From NCBI GenBank assembly GCA_002339325.1, contig DDKK01000031.1, positions 1 to 64,000 on the forward strand: DNA of 64,000 nt. Direction: 5' to 3'. This stretch comes from Nitrospiraceae bacterium UBA2600. GTDB lineage: Bacteria; Nitrospirota; Thermodesulfovibrionia; Thermodesulfovibrionales; Thermodesulfovibrionaceae. How positions within the stretch are numbered: position 1 is the first letter of the stretch; each line of letters begins with the position of its first letter. Under the pieces are notes generated by a model. It did not search any database and was not told where the DNA came from. It saw nothing but the letters and a program-made list of their open reading frames with translations. Shown piece after piece: positions 49,440 through 58,002 of the stretch. The translations under genes were made by a program, and so were the position numbers.

Positions 49440-49880
49440 ATGATTGCATTAATTCAGAGAGTATCAAATGCATCTGTTGACATAAACGAGAAAAGATATT
49501 CGGAGATAGTAAAGGGACTACTGGTCTTTGTTGGAATTGAAAGGAATGACCAGCGTAAAGATGCAGATTATCTTGCAAATAAAATTGTTAATATGAGAAT
49601 TTTTGAAGATGACGCTGGAAAGATGAATCTTTCCATAAAGGACATAAAGGGAGAGATAATGATTGTATCGGAGTTTACTTTAGCAGGAGATTGCAGAAAA
49701 GGTTTAAGGCCTTCTTTTGAAAAAGCCATGCCTCCACAAGAAGCAGAAAAACTCTACCGATATTTTATTGAAAAGATTAAAGGTTACGGAATAAATGTAA
49801 AAGAAGGGCTTTTCAGAAGTTTCATGAAGGTAAACTTAACAAATGAAGGGCCTGTGACATTTATATTAAGTTCGAGATAG
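49440..49880 (+). CDS. dtd: D-aminoacyl-tRNA deacylase
   Basis: DTD removes D-amino acids (and glycine from tRNA-Ala) from mischarged tRNAs. The 146-residue protein has RVSNASV, GLLVFVGI, and KGLRPSFEKAMPP, with the cis Gly-Pro motif as NEGPVTFIL. Two usual motifs are altered: SQFTL reads SEFTL, and GxFGAxM reads GLFRSFM. The fold and catalytic Thr region seem kept, but the changes are worth noting. It is followed four bases later by a CCA/poly(A) polymerase family gene. Confidence 0.93.
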   Translation: MIALIQRVSNASVDINEKRYSEIVKGLLVFVGIERNDQRKDADYLANKIVNMRIFEDDAGKMNLSIKDIKGEIMIVSEFTLAGDCRKGLRPSFEKAMPPQEAEKLYRYFIEKIKGYGINVKEGLFRSFMKVNLTNEGPVTFILSSR

Positions 49881-49883
49881 AGC

Positions 49884-51122
49884 ATGTTTGAAGATTTGCT
49901 AAAAAACGATATCTACACAGAAGTTGTTAATTTTTTATCTGAAAAAAATCTCTCCGAATTATCTTTTGTAGTGGGTGGCACTCTGAGGGATTTACTCCTA
50001 AAAAGAGAGATAAAAGATATTGATTTTGCAATCAAAGGAGACACAATAAAACTTGCAAAAGAATTCTCAAAAAAGATTGGAGGAACTTTTGTCCTCTTAG
50101 ATGAACATTTCTCTATAGGCAGAATTGTTAAAGACGATATCACTATCGATTTTTCTGAAATAAGAGGTAAATCAATAGAGTCAGACTTAATGGAAAGGGA
50201 TTTTACAATTAATGCCATTGCTTTCAGTATAGCCTCTAATAAAATCATAGACCCTCTCAACGGCATGAGAGATATAGAGAAAAAGAAGATAAAAATGGTC
50301 AATGAGGAAAATCTAAAAATAGACCCCCTCAGAATACTCAGAGCATACAGGTTTAATGCCACTTTAAATTTTGATATAGAAAACAAAACAAGAGACGCAC
50401 TAAAGAGAAATGCGCCCTTACTAAGAATTACAGCAAAAGAAAGGATTAAGGAAGAAATATGGAAAATATTTGCAACTGATTTTAGTCTAAAAACAGTTGA
50501 GCTAATGCTGGAAGATGAAATTTTTAATTCAATTTTTAAATTTTCAGAGATTCTTAAACCTAAATACAACACTAAAGCCCTATCAATAATAGAAGAAATT
50601 CTGCGAAAACCTGAAAATATATTCTCTAACTTCAAGATAAATCAACCTTATATTAAGGTTTGTCTTAAATTTGCTGCTCTATTTGGTTTTCAGGCCACTC
50701 AATTGATAAGACAAATAAAACCTTCAAAAAGAGAGGAGAGATTCATAGAAAAACTGATAGAAGCAGAAAAAAGCTTAAGAAAAATAGAAAATCTATTCGA
50801 TAAAGTTAATTTTATAAGACAATACGAAAGTATTTTTTATCCTGCTTTAATATATAGCGTAAGCACAGACCCACTTGCCACTTCAAGATTGTGGTTTTAC
50901 AGGGAAATGGAGGGTTTTTATAAAAAGATTTATCTTAAAAATAAGAAAAAGACTCCTCTCATACGAGGAGATGACCTCATAAATATGGGTATGGAACCTT
51001 CTCCAACTATAGGACATCTTCTTGAGAGAGTTGAACTCCTCACTTTAGCCGGTAAATTATCAACTAAAGAGGATGCTCTTGAATATATAAGGAATTATCC
51101 AAATTTAAGACAAAAAACTTAA
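49884..51122 (+). CDS. tRNA nucleotidyltransferase / poly(A) polymerase family protein
   Basis: A 412-residue class II nucleotidyltransferase. VVGGTLRDLLL near residue 30 and the metal-binding DIDFA near 46 form the active site; RDFTINAIAF, DPLNGMRDIE and LRILRAYRFNATL complete the core. CCA-adding enzymes and bacterial poly(A) polymerases cannot be separated safely from this. Both tRNAs here need post-transcriptional CCA, and the neighbour dtd also acts on tRNA, which favours CCA addition. No HD domain is apparent. It has no clear Shine-Dalgarno. Confidence 0.88.
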   Translation: MFEDLLKNDIYTEVVNFLSEKNLSELSFVVGGTLRDLLLKREIKDIDFAIKGDTIKLAKEFSKKIGGTFVLLDEHFSIGRIVKDDITIDFSEIRGKSIESDLMERDFTINAIAFSIASNKIIDPLNGMRDIEKKKIKMVNEENLKIDPLRILRAYRFNATLNFDIENKTRDALKRNAPLLRITAKERIKEEIWKIFATDFSLKTVELMLEDEIFNSIFKFSEILKPKYNTKALSIIEEILRKPENIFSNFKINQPYIKVCLKFAALFGFQATQLIRQIKPSKREERFIEKLIEAEKSLRKIENLFDKVNFIRQYESIFYPALIYSVSTDPLATSRLWFYREMEGFYKKIYLKNKKKTPLIRGDDLINMGMEPSPTIGHLLERVELLTLAGKLSTKEDALEYIRNYPNLRQKT

Positions 51123-51176
51123 AAATTCTATTTTGATATTTTTAGTGGTATAAATTAAAGAATACAATGAACTGAT

Positions 51177-51452
51177 TTATTCAAGCAGAATCAATAATTC
51201 ATTCGTTCGCTCTTCAAGTTTTTTAAATTGTTTTTTCGTCTCTTCAAGTTCCATTCTGACCTCATAAAGTTCATCGGCAATGTAAAGACATGTAAGAATG
51301 GCTGCCCTTAATGGTGGCATATTTGCATTCTGCTCATAAACTTTCCTTAGTTTTTTATCCACATAGGCAGCCAGCTCTTGTATATATTCAGCGTCTTTCT
51401 CTCCTTTTATAGTATATTTTTGACCCAGTATATATACTTCTGCTTTATGCAT
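51177..51452 (-). CDS. zapA: Cell division protein ZapA
   Basis: ZapA bundles FtsZ filaments at the division ring. The 91-residue protein has the N-terminal KAEVYILGQKYTIKG and the helix IQELAAYVDKKLRKV, then ILTCLYIADELYEVR and a C-terminal coiled coil. Length and order match the family. It overlaps the preceding coiled-coil gene by eight bases. Confidence 0.9.
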   Translation of the reverse strand: MHKAEVYILGQKYTIKGEKDAEYIQELAAYVDKKLRKVYEQNANMPPLRAAILTCLYIADELYEVRMELEETKKQFKKLEERTNELLILLE

Positions 51453-51651
51453 GGGCTTCCAGTTCGAGCTCTTTCAGAAGTTCCTCAATCTGCTTTTTTA
51501 TTGCCTCTCTTTCTGATACAAGTGTTTCTATTTCCTGATTTTTTACTCTTAAAGCTTCTTCAAGGCTTTTAACTTTTTTTGTCAATTCCTCTTTTTCCTG
51601 TTTGAGAATCCTGATTCTTTCAAGAGCTGATAGAATTTTTTCCTCAATCAT
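51445..51651 (-). CDS. Small coiled-coil protein, ZapB-like
   Basis: A 68-residue protein that is almost entirely one coiled coil with regular heptads (ILKQEKEELTKKVKSLEEALR and onward). This is the size and form of ZapB, which works with ZapA at the Z-ring. Sequence similarity in coiled coils is weak evidence, so the call rests on its position directly before zapA, overlapping by eight bases. Its ATG overlaps the slt stop. Confidence 0.65.
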   Translation of the reverse strand: MIEEKILSALERIRILKQEKEELTKKVKSLEEALRVKNQEIETLVSEREAIKKQIEELLKELELEAHA

Positions 51652-53558
51652 AAACTTCCTCCCTTAATTTTTATTATTTTTGAAATATTCTCTCTGTCAA
51701 GTTTCTGTTCTGCTCTTAAATACTCAAAATATGAAGACATAACTCGCTGGACATAGTTTCTCGTTTCTGCAAAGGGTATGTCTTCCATAAATTCATCTAC
51801 TCCTTTGTAGTTATTACTATTTAGCCACGACCATACTGCCTTTTCTCCAGCATTATAGGCAGCCACAGCAAAAACTACACTACCAAACTCTTCTATGAGA
51901 CTTCTAAGATAATTACTTCCAATAAGTATGTTCTTTTCGTGTTCAAAAAGCTCCATGTCTTTGTTGAAATTTATCCCTATCTTTCTGCCTTCCCTTCTTG
52001 CCGTATCTGGCATAAGCTGCATAAGACCAACTGCTCCAGCCGGAGAGATTGCCATTCTGTCAAACCTTGACTCTTCTCTCATTATGGCAAATATGAGGTA
52101 AGGGTCTAAATTTAATTTTCTCGACGCTTTGATTACGGAGTCTTTATAAGCTTGAGGATAAAGTAATTCCTGAAAATTCCACTTGTTCGGCACTTTTGAT
52201 ATTAATCTTACAGAAGTTGGATAGTCACCAAGTTCTTGAAGAATTTTGCTAAAAAATGGAATGGCTTCATTATCTCTGTTGTCCTTTAAAAGATGCTTTA
52301 TCTCTCTCAAAGCTTCTTCTCTAAAACCTGCCTTTAGCAGAATTTCAATTCTTTTAGTCACTGTAAATTCTCTGATTAATCGATTCTGTTGGGAGATTAA
52401 ATTTGCCTTTCCCTTCATGTAAAGTAAATAGGAGTATATATCTCCCTGCTTAAAGGGAATATTCTTATATGTTGTTGTAACAACGCCTTTAGTTTCGTTT
52501 ATTTTGTCAATCCAGTAAAGATATTTTAATTTTCCATAGGAGCTGTAGAGCTCTTGAAGTATGTTCTTTGCTTCTTCGTATTCTCCGCTGTTGTAATAAT
52601 TCCATGCCATGCTCCATAAAGCATCCTCTCTTGATTCAGGATATTTTGCAATAACTGTTTTGAGTATCTTCGATGCTTCTTTATGTGCCCCTGCTCTTCT
52701 TTTTATGTTTGCATAATTGATAAATACGTCCGCCATTCTTTGGTCATCGGATTTCAAATAAGATGGCACTTCTTTTTCAAAGGTGGAAAAATCTTTTGCT
52801 CTAAGAAGTGCTCTTGCCCGCCAGTATTTATCTGCACAGTTTTTAAATACTTCTGCTGCCTCCGTATATTTCTTTTGCATGAATAATGAATAGCCTATAG
52901 TATGAAGTATTTCGTTTTTATCTGAATTTTTTGCCAAGGAAAGAGCCTCTTTTAGATACTTCTCTGCTTTTTTGAATTGATAAGCACTATTTAATGCCTT
53001 GGCTTTTTTAAGAAGGTCTTTGGCTGTAATATCCTCTTTTGAAAGTTCAGATTCAGCCCTGTCAGCTAATGATGACGAAGTAATAAATACCTCTTTGAAC
53101 AATTTCTTTGCTTTTTCAACCTGTCCTTTCTCTTTGAGATATTGAGCATACTCAAATTTAACTGAAATATCCTCTGAGTATTCATTAACGAAAGATTCAT
53201 AGAGAATTTCGACATTAGAGCTATTTATTTTCTTGGATAATCCGATTTCCATTTTTCTTGCCTCTTTTATAAGAGGAGAACGAGGATAATTCTTTTTTAT
53301 CTCTTCTATGTCTTTCAATGCAGCTTCATACTTCTGCAATCCTGTGTAGGCAGTAGCTCGCCAAAGAAAAATATAATCACCTATTTCTTTAAGCTCAAGA
53401 AGAGAATTTGTAAATAGCTCCTCTGCTTTTTTGTAATCTCCGCAGGCAAGATATTTCTTGCCTTCAACTATCATGCCTATGGATGAATCCTGTGAGAGCG
53501 TTGCCGATGGAAGAACTATTAGCAGAAGAGTGCTTAAAAGAAGATATACATATCTCAT
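51648..53558 (-). CDS. Soluble lytic transglycosylase, Slt70-like, with TPR region
   Basis: A 636-residue periplasmic enzyme that cleaves peptidoglycan to anhydro-muropeptides. A signal peptide (1-22) is followed by a long TPR/alpha-superhelical region (about 30-450). The catalytic SLT domain has Glu in MREESRFDRMAISPAGAVGLMQLMPDTA near 490-515, then SNYLRSLIEEFG and AAYNAGEKAVWSW. The build resembles E. coli Slt70. It is coupled by ATGA to aroC and to the ZapB-like gene, linking it to division genes. Confidence 0.93.
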   Translation of the reverse strand: MRYVYLLLSTLLLIVLPSATLSQDSSIGMIVEGKKYLACGDYKKAEELFTNSLLELKEIGDYIFLWRATAYTGLQKYEAALKDIEEIKKNYPRSPLIKEARKMEIGLSKKINSSNVEILYESFVNEYSEDISVKFEYAQYLKEKGQVEKAKKLFKEVFITSSSLADRAESELSKEDITAKDLLKKAKALNSAYQFKKAEKYLKEALSLAKNSDKNEILHTIGYSLFMQKKYTEAAEVFKNCADKYWRARALLRAKDFSTFEKEVPSYLKSDDQRMADVFINYANIKRRAGAHKEASKILKTVIAKYPESREDALWSMAWNYYNSGEYEEAKNILQELYSSYGKLKYLYWIDKINETKGVVTTTYKNIPFKQGDIYSYLLYMKGKANLISQQNRLIREFTVTKRIEILLKAGFREEALREIKHLLKDNRDNEAIPFFSKILQELGDYPTSVRLISKVPNKWNFQELLYPQAYKDSVIKASRKLNLDPYLIFAIMREESRFDRMAISPAGAVGLMQLMPDTARREGRKIGINFNKDMELFEHEKNILIGSNYLRSLIEEFGSVVFAVAAYNAGEKAVWSWLNSNNYKGVDEFMEDIPFAETRNYVQRVMSSYFEYLRAEQKLDRENISKIIKIKGGSL

Positions 53559-54730
53559 CTCAAATTTATCCTTGCCATGTAGTTTTCGAAGTTGGAATAA
53601 ACCTCATCTATGCTGTCGCCACCAAATTTTTCAACAAAAGCCTCTGCAATATGCCATGCCAAAACAGCTTCTCCTATAACACTTGCAGCAGGCACAGCAC
53701 ATACATCAGAACGCTCATAGGATGCCAAGACGGATTCTTTAGTAATTATGTCAACAGATTTAAGAGGTTTTCTCAATGTTGGAATGGGCTTCATGGTAGC
53801 TTTTACTATTATGGGCATTCCGTTTGACATTCCTCCCTCTATGCCTCCCATGTGATTTGTCTTACGAAAAAATTTTTCTTCGTAGAAAATCTCATCCATA
53901 ACCTCTGAACCAAATTTCTCACCTACTCTAACACCGTCTCCAATCTCCACAGCTTTTATAGCCTGTATGCTCATGAATCCTCCTGCTATTCGTCCGTCAA
54001 GCTTTCTGTCCCAATGAACATAACTTCCAAGTCCAACTGGCACACCTACTGCAAATACCACAAAAGTTCCACCAACACTGTCACCATTCTTGATTGCCCT
54101 GTCAATGGCTTCTATAAATTCTGGCTCATAATCTTTCAAAGGACATCTAACGGTGGATTTCTCCGCATCAGCGGCAAGCAAAAGGAGTTCTTCGTCATTT
54201 AAAGTCTCCATAGTTAACTTTAAAGAGACCGGGCCGATGGAGTTAACAAAACTTCCAATCTGTATGTTAAAAATTCTCAAAAACTGTTTTGCCACTGCTC
54301 CTATGGCAACCCGCATGGCAGTTTCCCGAGCAGAGGAACGCTCAAGAACGTTTCTTATGTCTATATGGGCATATTTTATAGCTCCGGCAATATCTGCATG
54401 TCCAGGTCTTGGTCTTGTCACTGGAGGTATGCTTCCATTAAAAATTTGTTCAACCGCCATGCCCTTATCCCAGTTGACCCAGTCCCGATTTTGTATATAT
54501 AAACATATGGGAGAACCAATAGTCTTACCCCATCGAACTCCCGAGAGAATCTCAACTTCGTCGGACTCTATTTTCATTCTTCCACCTCTTCCATACCCCT
54601 GTTGCCTTCTCTTTAATTCCTGATTAATCTCTTCTATCGAAAAAGACATTCCAGCAGGTATACCCTCAATTATTCCTATTAAGCCCTTTCCGTGTGATTC
54701 TCCTGCGCTGAGGTATCTTATCATAGCCAT
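53555..54730 (-). CDS. aroC: Chorismate synthase
   Basis: AroC makes chorismate with reduced FMN. The 391-residue protein contains all three signatures: GESHGKGLIGIIEGIPAG near residue 10, the block RSSARETAMRVAIGA near 135, and RSDVCAVPAASVIGEAVLA near 345. RRQQGYGRGGRM is also conserved. It starts 13 bases after the flavin reductase gene; ATGs at 54730 and 54724 are both possible. The neighbouring flavin reductase-like protein might supply reduced flavin, which is speculation. Confidence 0.97.
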   Translation of the reverse strand: MAMIRYLSAGESHGKGLIGIIEGIPAGMSFSIEEINQELKRRQQGYGRGGRMKIESDEVEILSGVRWGKTIGSPICLYIQNRDWVNWDKGMAVEQIFNGSIPPVTRPRPGHADIAGAIKYAHIDIRNVLERSSARETAMRVAIGAVAKQFLRIFNIQIGSFVNSIGPVSLKLTMETLNDEELLLLAADAEKSTVRCPLKDYEPEFIEAIDRAIKNGDSVGGTFVVFAVGVPVGLGSYVHWDRKLDGRIAGGFMSIQAIKAVEIGDGVRVGEKFGSEVMDEIFYEEKFFRKTNHMGGIEGGMSNGMPIIVKATMKPIPTLRKPLKSVDIITKESVLASYERSDVCAVPAASVIGEAVLAWHIAEAFVEKFGGDSIDEVYSNFENYMARINLR

Positions 54731-54743
54731 ATTTTAAAAGATA

Positions 54744-55277
54744 TCAAGCTAATTTTTCATCTTTGAAGTAAACAACTTTTCTGCCTCCAAGATGCATAGG
54801 AACAGTATCAGAAATCCACATGGCTCTCTTAAAGTATCTATCATCTACCTTTACAGATAAAACTTCGCCAATAAAGGCATAGCATTCACCAACATCAATA
54901 CTCTGCGTTAACCTACACTCTATCCATCCTGCACAATTTTTTATAAGAGGAGCTGAAATATGGTCTGCCTTTATTTTTTCTAATTTAGCTTCTTTAAACT
55001 TATCAACTTTTCTACCTGATTTACTACCGCATATCCATATTGCTTTTTCCATTTCTTTTGTAGGAATGTTTACGGCAAATTCTCTTTTTTCAATGATAAG
55101 CTCTGCTGTATAATGGCTCTTTGCAACACATACAATAATCATCGGAGGCTCTTCACTAACAGGGGTTGCCCATGCACAAGACATAACATTATGCTCTCCA
55201 TTTTTTCCCGCTGAGGTTAGAAAAAATACCACTTTAGGATGAAGAAGTCTGTAAAAATTTTCTTTTACCTCTCTCAT
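54744..55277 (-). CDS. Flavin reductase / flavoredoxin-family protein
   Basis: A 177-residue FMN-binding split-barrel protein of the flavin reductase-like family. Typical parts are the N-terminal LLHPKVVFFLTS, NVMSCAWATPVSEEPPMI near residue 30, EFAVNIP, and CRLTQSIDVGECYAFIGEV. In anaerobes such proteins (flavoredoxin) carry electrons or reduce flavins. A strong AGGAGGAG precedes the ATG. It heads the aroC-slt-zap run. Confidence 0.88.
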   Translation of the reverse strand: MREVKENFYRLLHPKVVFFLTSAGKNGEHNVMSCAWATPVSEEPPMIIVCVAKSHYTAELIIEKREFAVNIPTKEMEKAIWICGSKSGRKVDKFKEAKLEKIKADHISAPLIKNCAGWIECRLTQSIDVGECYAFIGEVLSVKVDDRYFKRAMWISDTVPMHLGGRKVVYFKDEKLA

Positions 55278-55315
55278 ATTCTCCTCCTAACGACTTTTTA
55301 TTTCTATTTTAACTT

Positions 55316-55345
55316 TTTACTTTTATTCTGCGTTTAAGTTACAAT
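55316..55345 (+). promoter_or_regulatory. Promoter of ftsH-folP
   Basis: TTTACT (55316-55321), 18 bases, TACAAT (55340-55345), then six bases to the ATG at 55352. No Shine-Dalgarno. Confidence 0.5.
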
Positions 55346-55351
55346 TAATGT

Positions 55352-57163
55352 ATGAATGGTCAGGCAAAGGGTTCATTAAAGACATTTCTAATCTGGCTAA
55401 TCATTGGTATATCGATAATAGCTCTGTTTAATCTCTTTAGTATGCCCCAAAAAAATGAGAAAGAGATAATATTTTCTGAATTTCTCCTAAAAGTTCAAGG
55501 AGGCGAGATTGATGAGGTGCTAATTAAGGATAATGCAATTACGGGTAAATTCAAAGATGGTTCACAGTTTAAAACCTACTACATAAACTATCCTGAACTA
55601 ATTAAAGAGCTCACATCTCATGGTGTGAAAATATCCGTAAAGCCTCCTGAGCAGACACCTTGGTATGTTAATTTTCTTATATCTTGGGGGCCTGTAATAT
55701 TCCTTGTTTTTTTATGGATACTTTTCATGAAGCAGATGCAAGCTGGAAGCAGTCGTGCCATGTCATTCGGGAAAGCCAGAGCTAAAATGATATCTAATAA
55801 GGCAATAAAAGTAACCTTTTCCGATGTGGCAGGCATAGAGGAAGTAAAGGAAGAAGTCAAAGAGATAGTTGACTTTCTCACAAATCCTCAGAAATACATA
55901 AAGCTTGGTGCTAAAATTCCCAAGGGAATTCTTCTGGTAGGCTCTCCTGGTACAGGAAAGACTCTTCTTGCTAAAGCAATTGCTGGTGAGGCAGGAGTGC
56001 CATTTTTCTCTATATCTGGCTCTGATTTTGTTGAGATGTTTGTGGGAGTAGGTGCAAGCCGAGTCCGTGACCTCTTTGACCAGGCTAAGAAAAACTCTCC
56101 CTGTATTGTGTTTATCGATGAAATAGATGCGGTGGGAAGACAAAGAGGTGCAGGACTTGGAGGAGGTCATGATGAAAGGGAACAAACTCTCAATCAGCTT
56201 CTTGTAGAAATGGACGGATTTGAAAGCAATGAGGGAATTATAGTGCTTGCTGCCACAAACAGACCTGATGTTTTAGACCCTGCTTTGCTAAGACCGGGTA
56301 GATTTGACAGACAGATAGTTGTCCCACTTCCCGATGTAAAAGGAAGGTTAGAAATACTCAAAGTCCACACGAGGAAAATACCGCTTGCAACAGATGTTGA
56401 CCTTGAAAAAATAGCCAGAGGCACACCTGGTTTCTCAGGTGCAGATTTAGCTAATCTTGTAAATGAAGCCGCCCTTATTGCTGCAAGAAAAAATAGAGAA
56501 ACCGTTAGTATGAGCGATTTTGAGTCTGCCAAGGATAAAGTCTTAATGGGAGTTGAGAGAAAAAGCATGGTTTTAAGCGAAGAAGAACGCAAAATTACTG
56601 CCTATCATGAAGCAGGTCATGCCCTTGTGGCAAAGCTTACTCCATCAACTGACCCAATCCATAAAGTTAGCATTATTCCAAGAGGAAGAGCTTTAGGAGT
56701 TACACAGCAACTTCCCCTTGATGACCGATATACCTATTCAAAAGATTATTTATATGGCACACTTAAGGTGCTTCTTGGTGGCAGGGTAGCCGAGGAAATT
56801 GCCCTTGGCACCATGACCACAGGAGCGGGAAATGACCTTGAAAGAGCTACAGAACTTGCAAGAAAAATGGTTACCGAGTGGGGAATGAGTGAAAGAATGG
56901 GACCACTTACCTTTGGAAAAAGAGAGGAACATGTTTTTCTCGGAAGAGAGATTGCAAAACACCGAGACTATTCAGACAAGACCGCTGAAGAGATAGATGA
57001 AGAGACTAAAAGAATAGTTACAGAGGCTTATCATAACACTAAAGAGCTTTTAGAGCAAAACAGAGACCTTCTTGATGCTATTGCTAAAGCTCTTCTTGAA
57101 AGGGAAACCCTCGAAGCACAAGAGATAGACCAGATTGTTATAGAGACTAAAAAGGCTGCATGA
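55352..57163 (+). CDS. ftsH: ATP-dependent zinc metalloprotease FtsH
   Basis: FtsH is the membrane-anchored AAA+ protease that removes damaged membrane proteins and regulators. In 603 residues: helix 1 (about 11-29), periplasmic domain, helix 2 (about 106-126), AAA+ domain with Walker A GSPGTGKT (197-204; most FtsH read GPPGTGKT), Walker B VFIDEIDA, and SRH ATNRPDVLDPALLRPGRFDR. The zinc motif HEAGH is at 419-423 with the third ligand in GAGNDLERA. It overlaps folP as ATGA. Confidence 0.98.
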   Translation: MNGQAKGSLKTFLIWLIIGISIIALFNLFSMPQKNEKEIIFSEFLLKVQGGEIDEVLIKDNAITGKFKDGSQFKTYYINYPELIKELTSHGVKISVKPPEQTPWYVNFLISWGPVIFLVFLWILFMKQMQAGSSRAMSFGKARAKMISNKAIKVTFSDVAGIEEVKEEVKEIVDFLTNPQKYIKLGAKIPKGILLVGSPGTGKTLLAKAIAGEAGVPFFSISGSDFVEMFVGVGASRVRDLFDQAKKNSPCIVFIDEIDAVGRQRGAGLGGGHDEREQTLNQLLVEMDGFESNEGIIVLAATNRPDVLDPALLRPGRFDRQIVVPLPDVKGRLEILKVHTRKIPLATDVDLEKIARGTPGFSGADLANLVNEAALIAARKNRETVSMSDFESAKDKVLMGVERKSMVLSEEERKITAYHEAGHALVAKLTPSTDPIHKVSIIPRGRALGVTQQLPLDDRYTYSKDYLYGTLKVLLGGRVAEEIALGTMTTGAGNDLERATELARKMVTEWGMSERMGPLTFGKREEHVFLGREIAKHRDYSDKTAEEIDEETKRIVTEAYHNTKELLEQNRDLLDAIAKALLERETLEAQEIDQIVIETKKAA

Positions 57164-58002
57164 AGTTAAATTTTAAAAACTTCCAGCTCGATTTCCTTAA
57201 AAAAACATACATTATGGGGATTGTCAATGTCACTCCCGATTCCTTTTATGACGGAGGGCGATACTTTTCAGTTCAGAAAGCCATTGACCATGCCATGAGA
57301 CTCGTTGATGAGGGAGCAGACATTATCGACATAGGAGGCGAATCTACCCGACCTAATGCAGAACCAGTAAGTGAAGAGGAAGAGTTAAAGAGAGTAATTC
57401 CTGTAATTGAAAGTATTTCTTCTCGAGTTTCTATTCCTATTTCAATTGACACATACAAGGCCAGAGTTGCTGAAGAGGCTGTTAAAGCTGGAGCAACAAT
57501 AATAAACGATATAAGTGGATTGAAATTTGATTCCCAAATGGCCTATGTAGCCTCAAAATATGATGTTGCCATAGTGGTAATGCATATAAAAGGAACTCCT
57601 CGAGATATGCAAATAAATCCCACCTATAATGCTCTTATTCCTGAAATTACGGAATATCTCAGAAATTCCATAATAATAGCGAAAAATGCAGGAATTAATG
57701 AAGATAAAATAATAATTGACCCCGGAATTGGCTTTGGCAAGTTACCAGAACATAATCTTCAAATAATCAAGAACTTGAGAGAGTTTACCCTTCTTGGAAA
57801 ACCTATTTTAATTGGGCCATCAAGAAAAAGTTTTATTGGCAAGGTCTTGAATGCAAACTCGCCAGATGAAAGACTTGAGGGAACAGCTTCTGTTGTTGCC
57901 ATCTCAGTAATTAACGGTGCCAATATAGTCAGAGTGCACGATGTAGCCTATATGGCTAAAGTTGTAAAAATGGCAGATGCTATAAAATTTGGCTTATCTT
58001 AA
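57160..58002 (+). CDS. folP: Dihydropteroate synthase
   Basis: FolP condenses pABA with pterin pyrophosphate for folate. The 280-residue protein has MGIVNVTPDSFYDGG near residue 19, DIGGESTRPNA near 58, and NDISGL, VVMHIKGTPRDMQ, DPGIGFGK and GPSRKSFIG in order. All substrate-contact loops are intact. It follows ftsH with an ATGA overlap, a common pairing. Its stop abuts the argS stop on the other strand with no spacer. Confidence 0.97.
   Translation: MKLNFKNFQLDFLKKTYIMGIVNVTPDSFYDGGRYFSVQKAIDHAMRLVDEGADIIDIGGESTRPNAEPVSEEEELKRVIPVIESISSRVSIPISIDTYKARVAEEAVKAGATIINDISGLKFDSQMAYVASKYDVAIVVMHIKGTPRDMQINPTYNALIPEITEYLRNSIIIAKNAGINEDKIIIDPGIGFGKLPEHNLQIIKNLREFTLLGKPILIGPSRKSFIGKVLNANSPDERLEGTASVVAISVINGANIVRVHDVAYMAKVVKMADAIKFGLS

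Noticed and set aside
49420..49578. N-terminal extension of the REC-HD-GYP protein
   Set aside because: These 53 codons are antisense to the start of dtd and carry no domain; the receiver domain begins right after the ATG at 49419.
49913..50635. 240-codon open frame antisense to the nucleotidyltransferase gene
   Set aside because: The plus-strand gene has clear family motifs; the antisense frame is Ser/Ile/Phe-rich with no motif, as expected from a shadow in AT-rich DNA.
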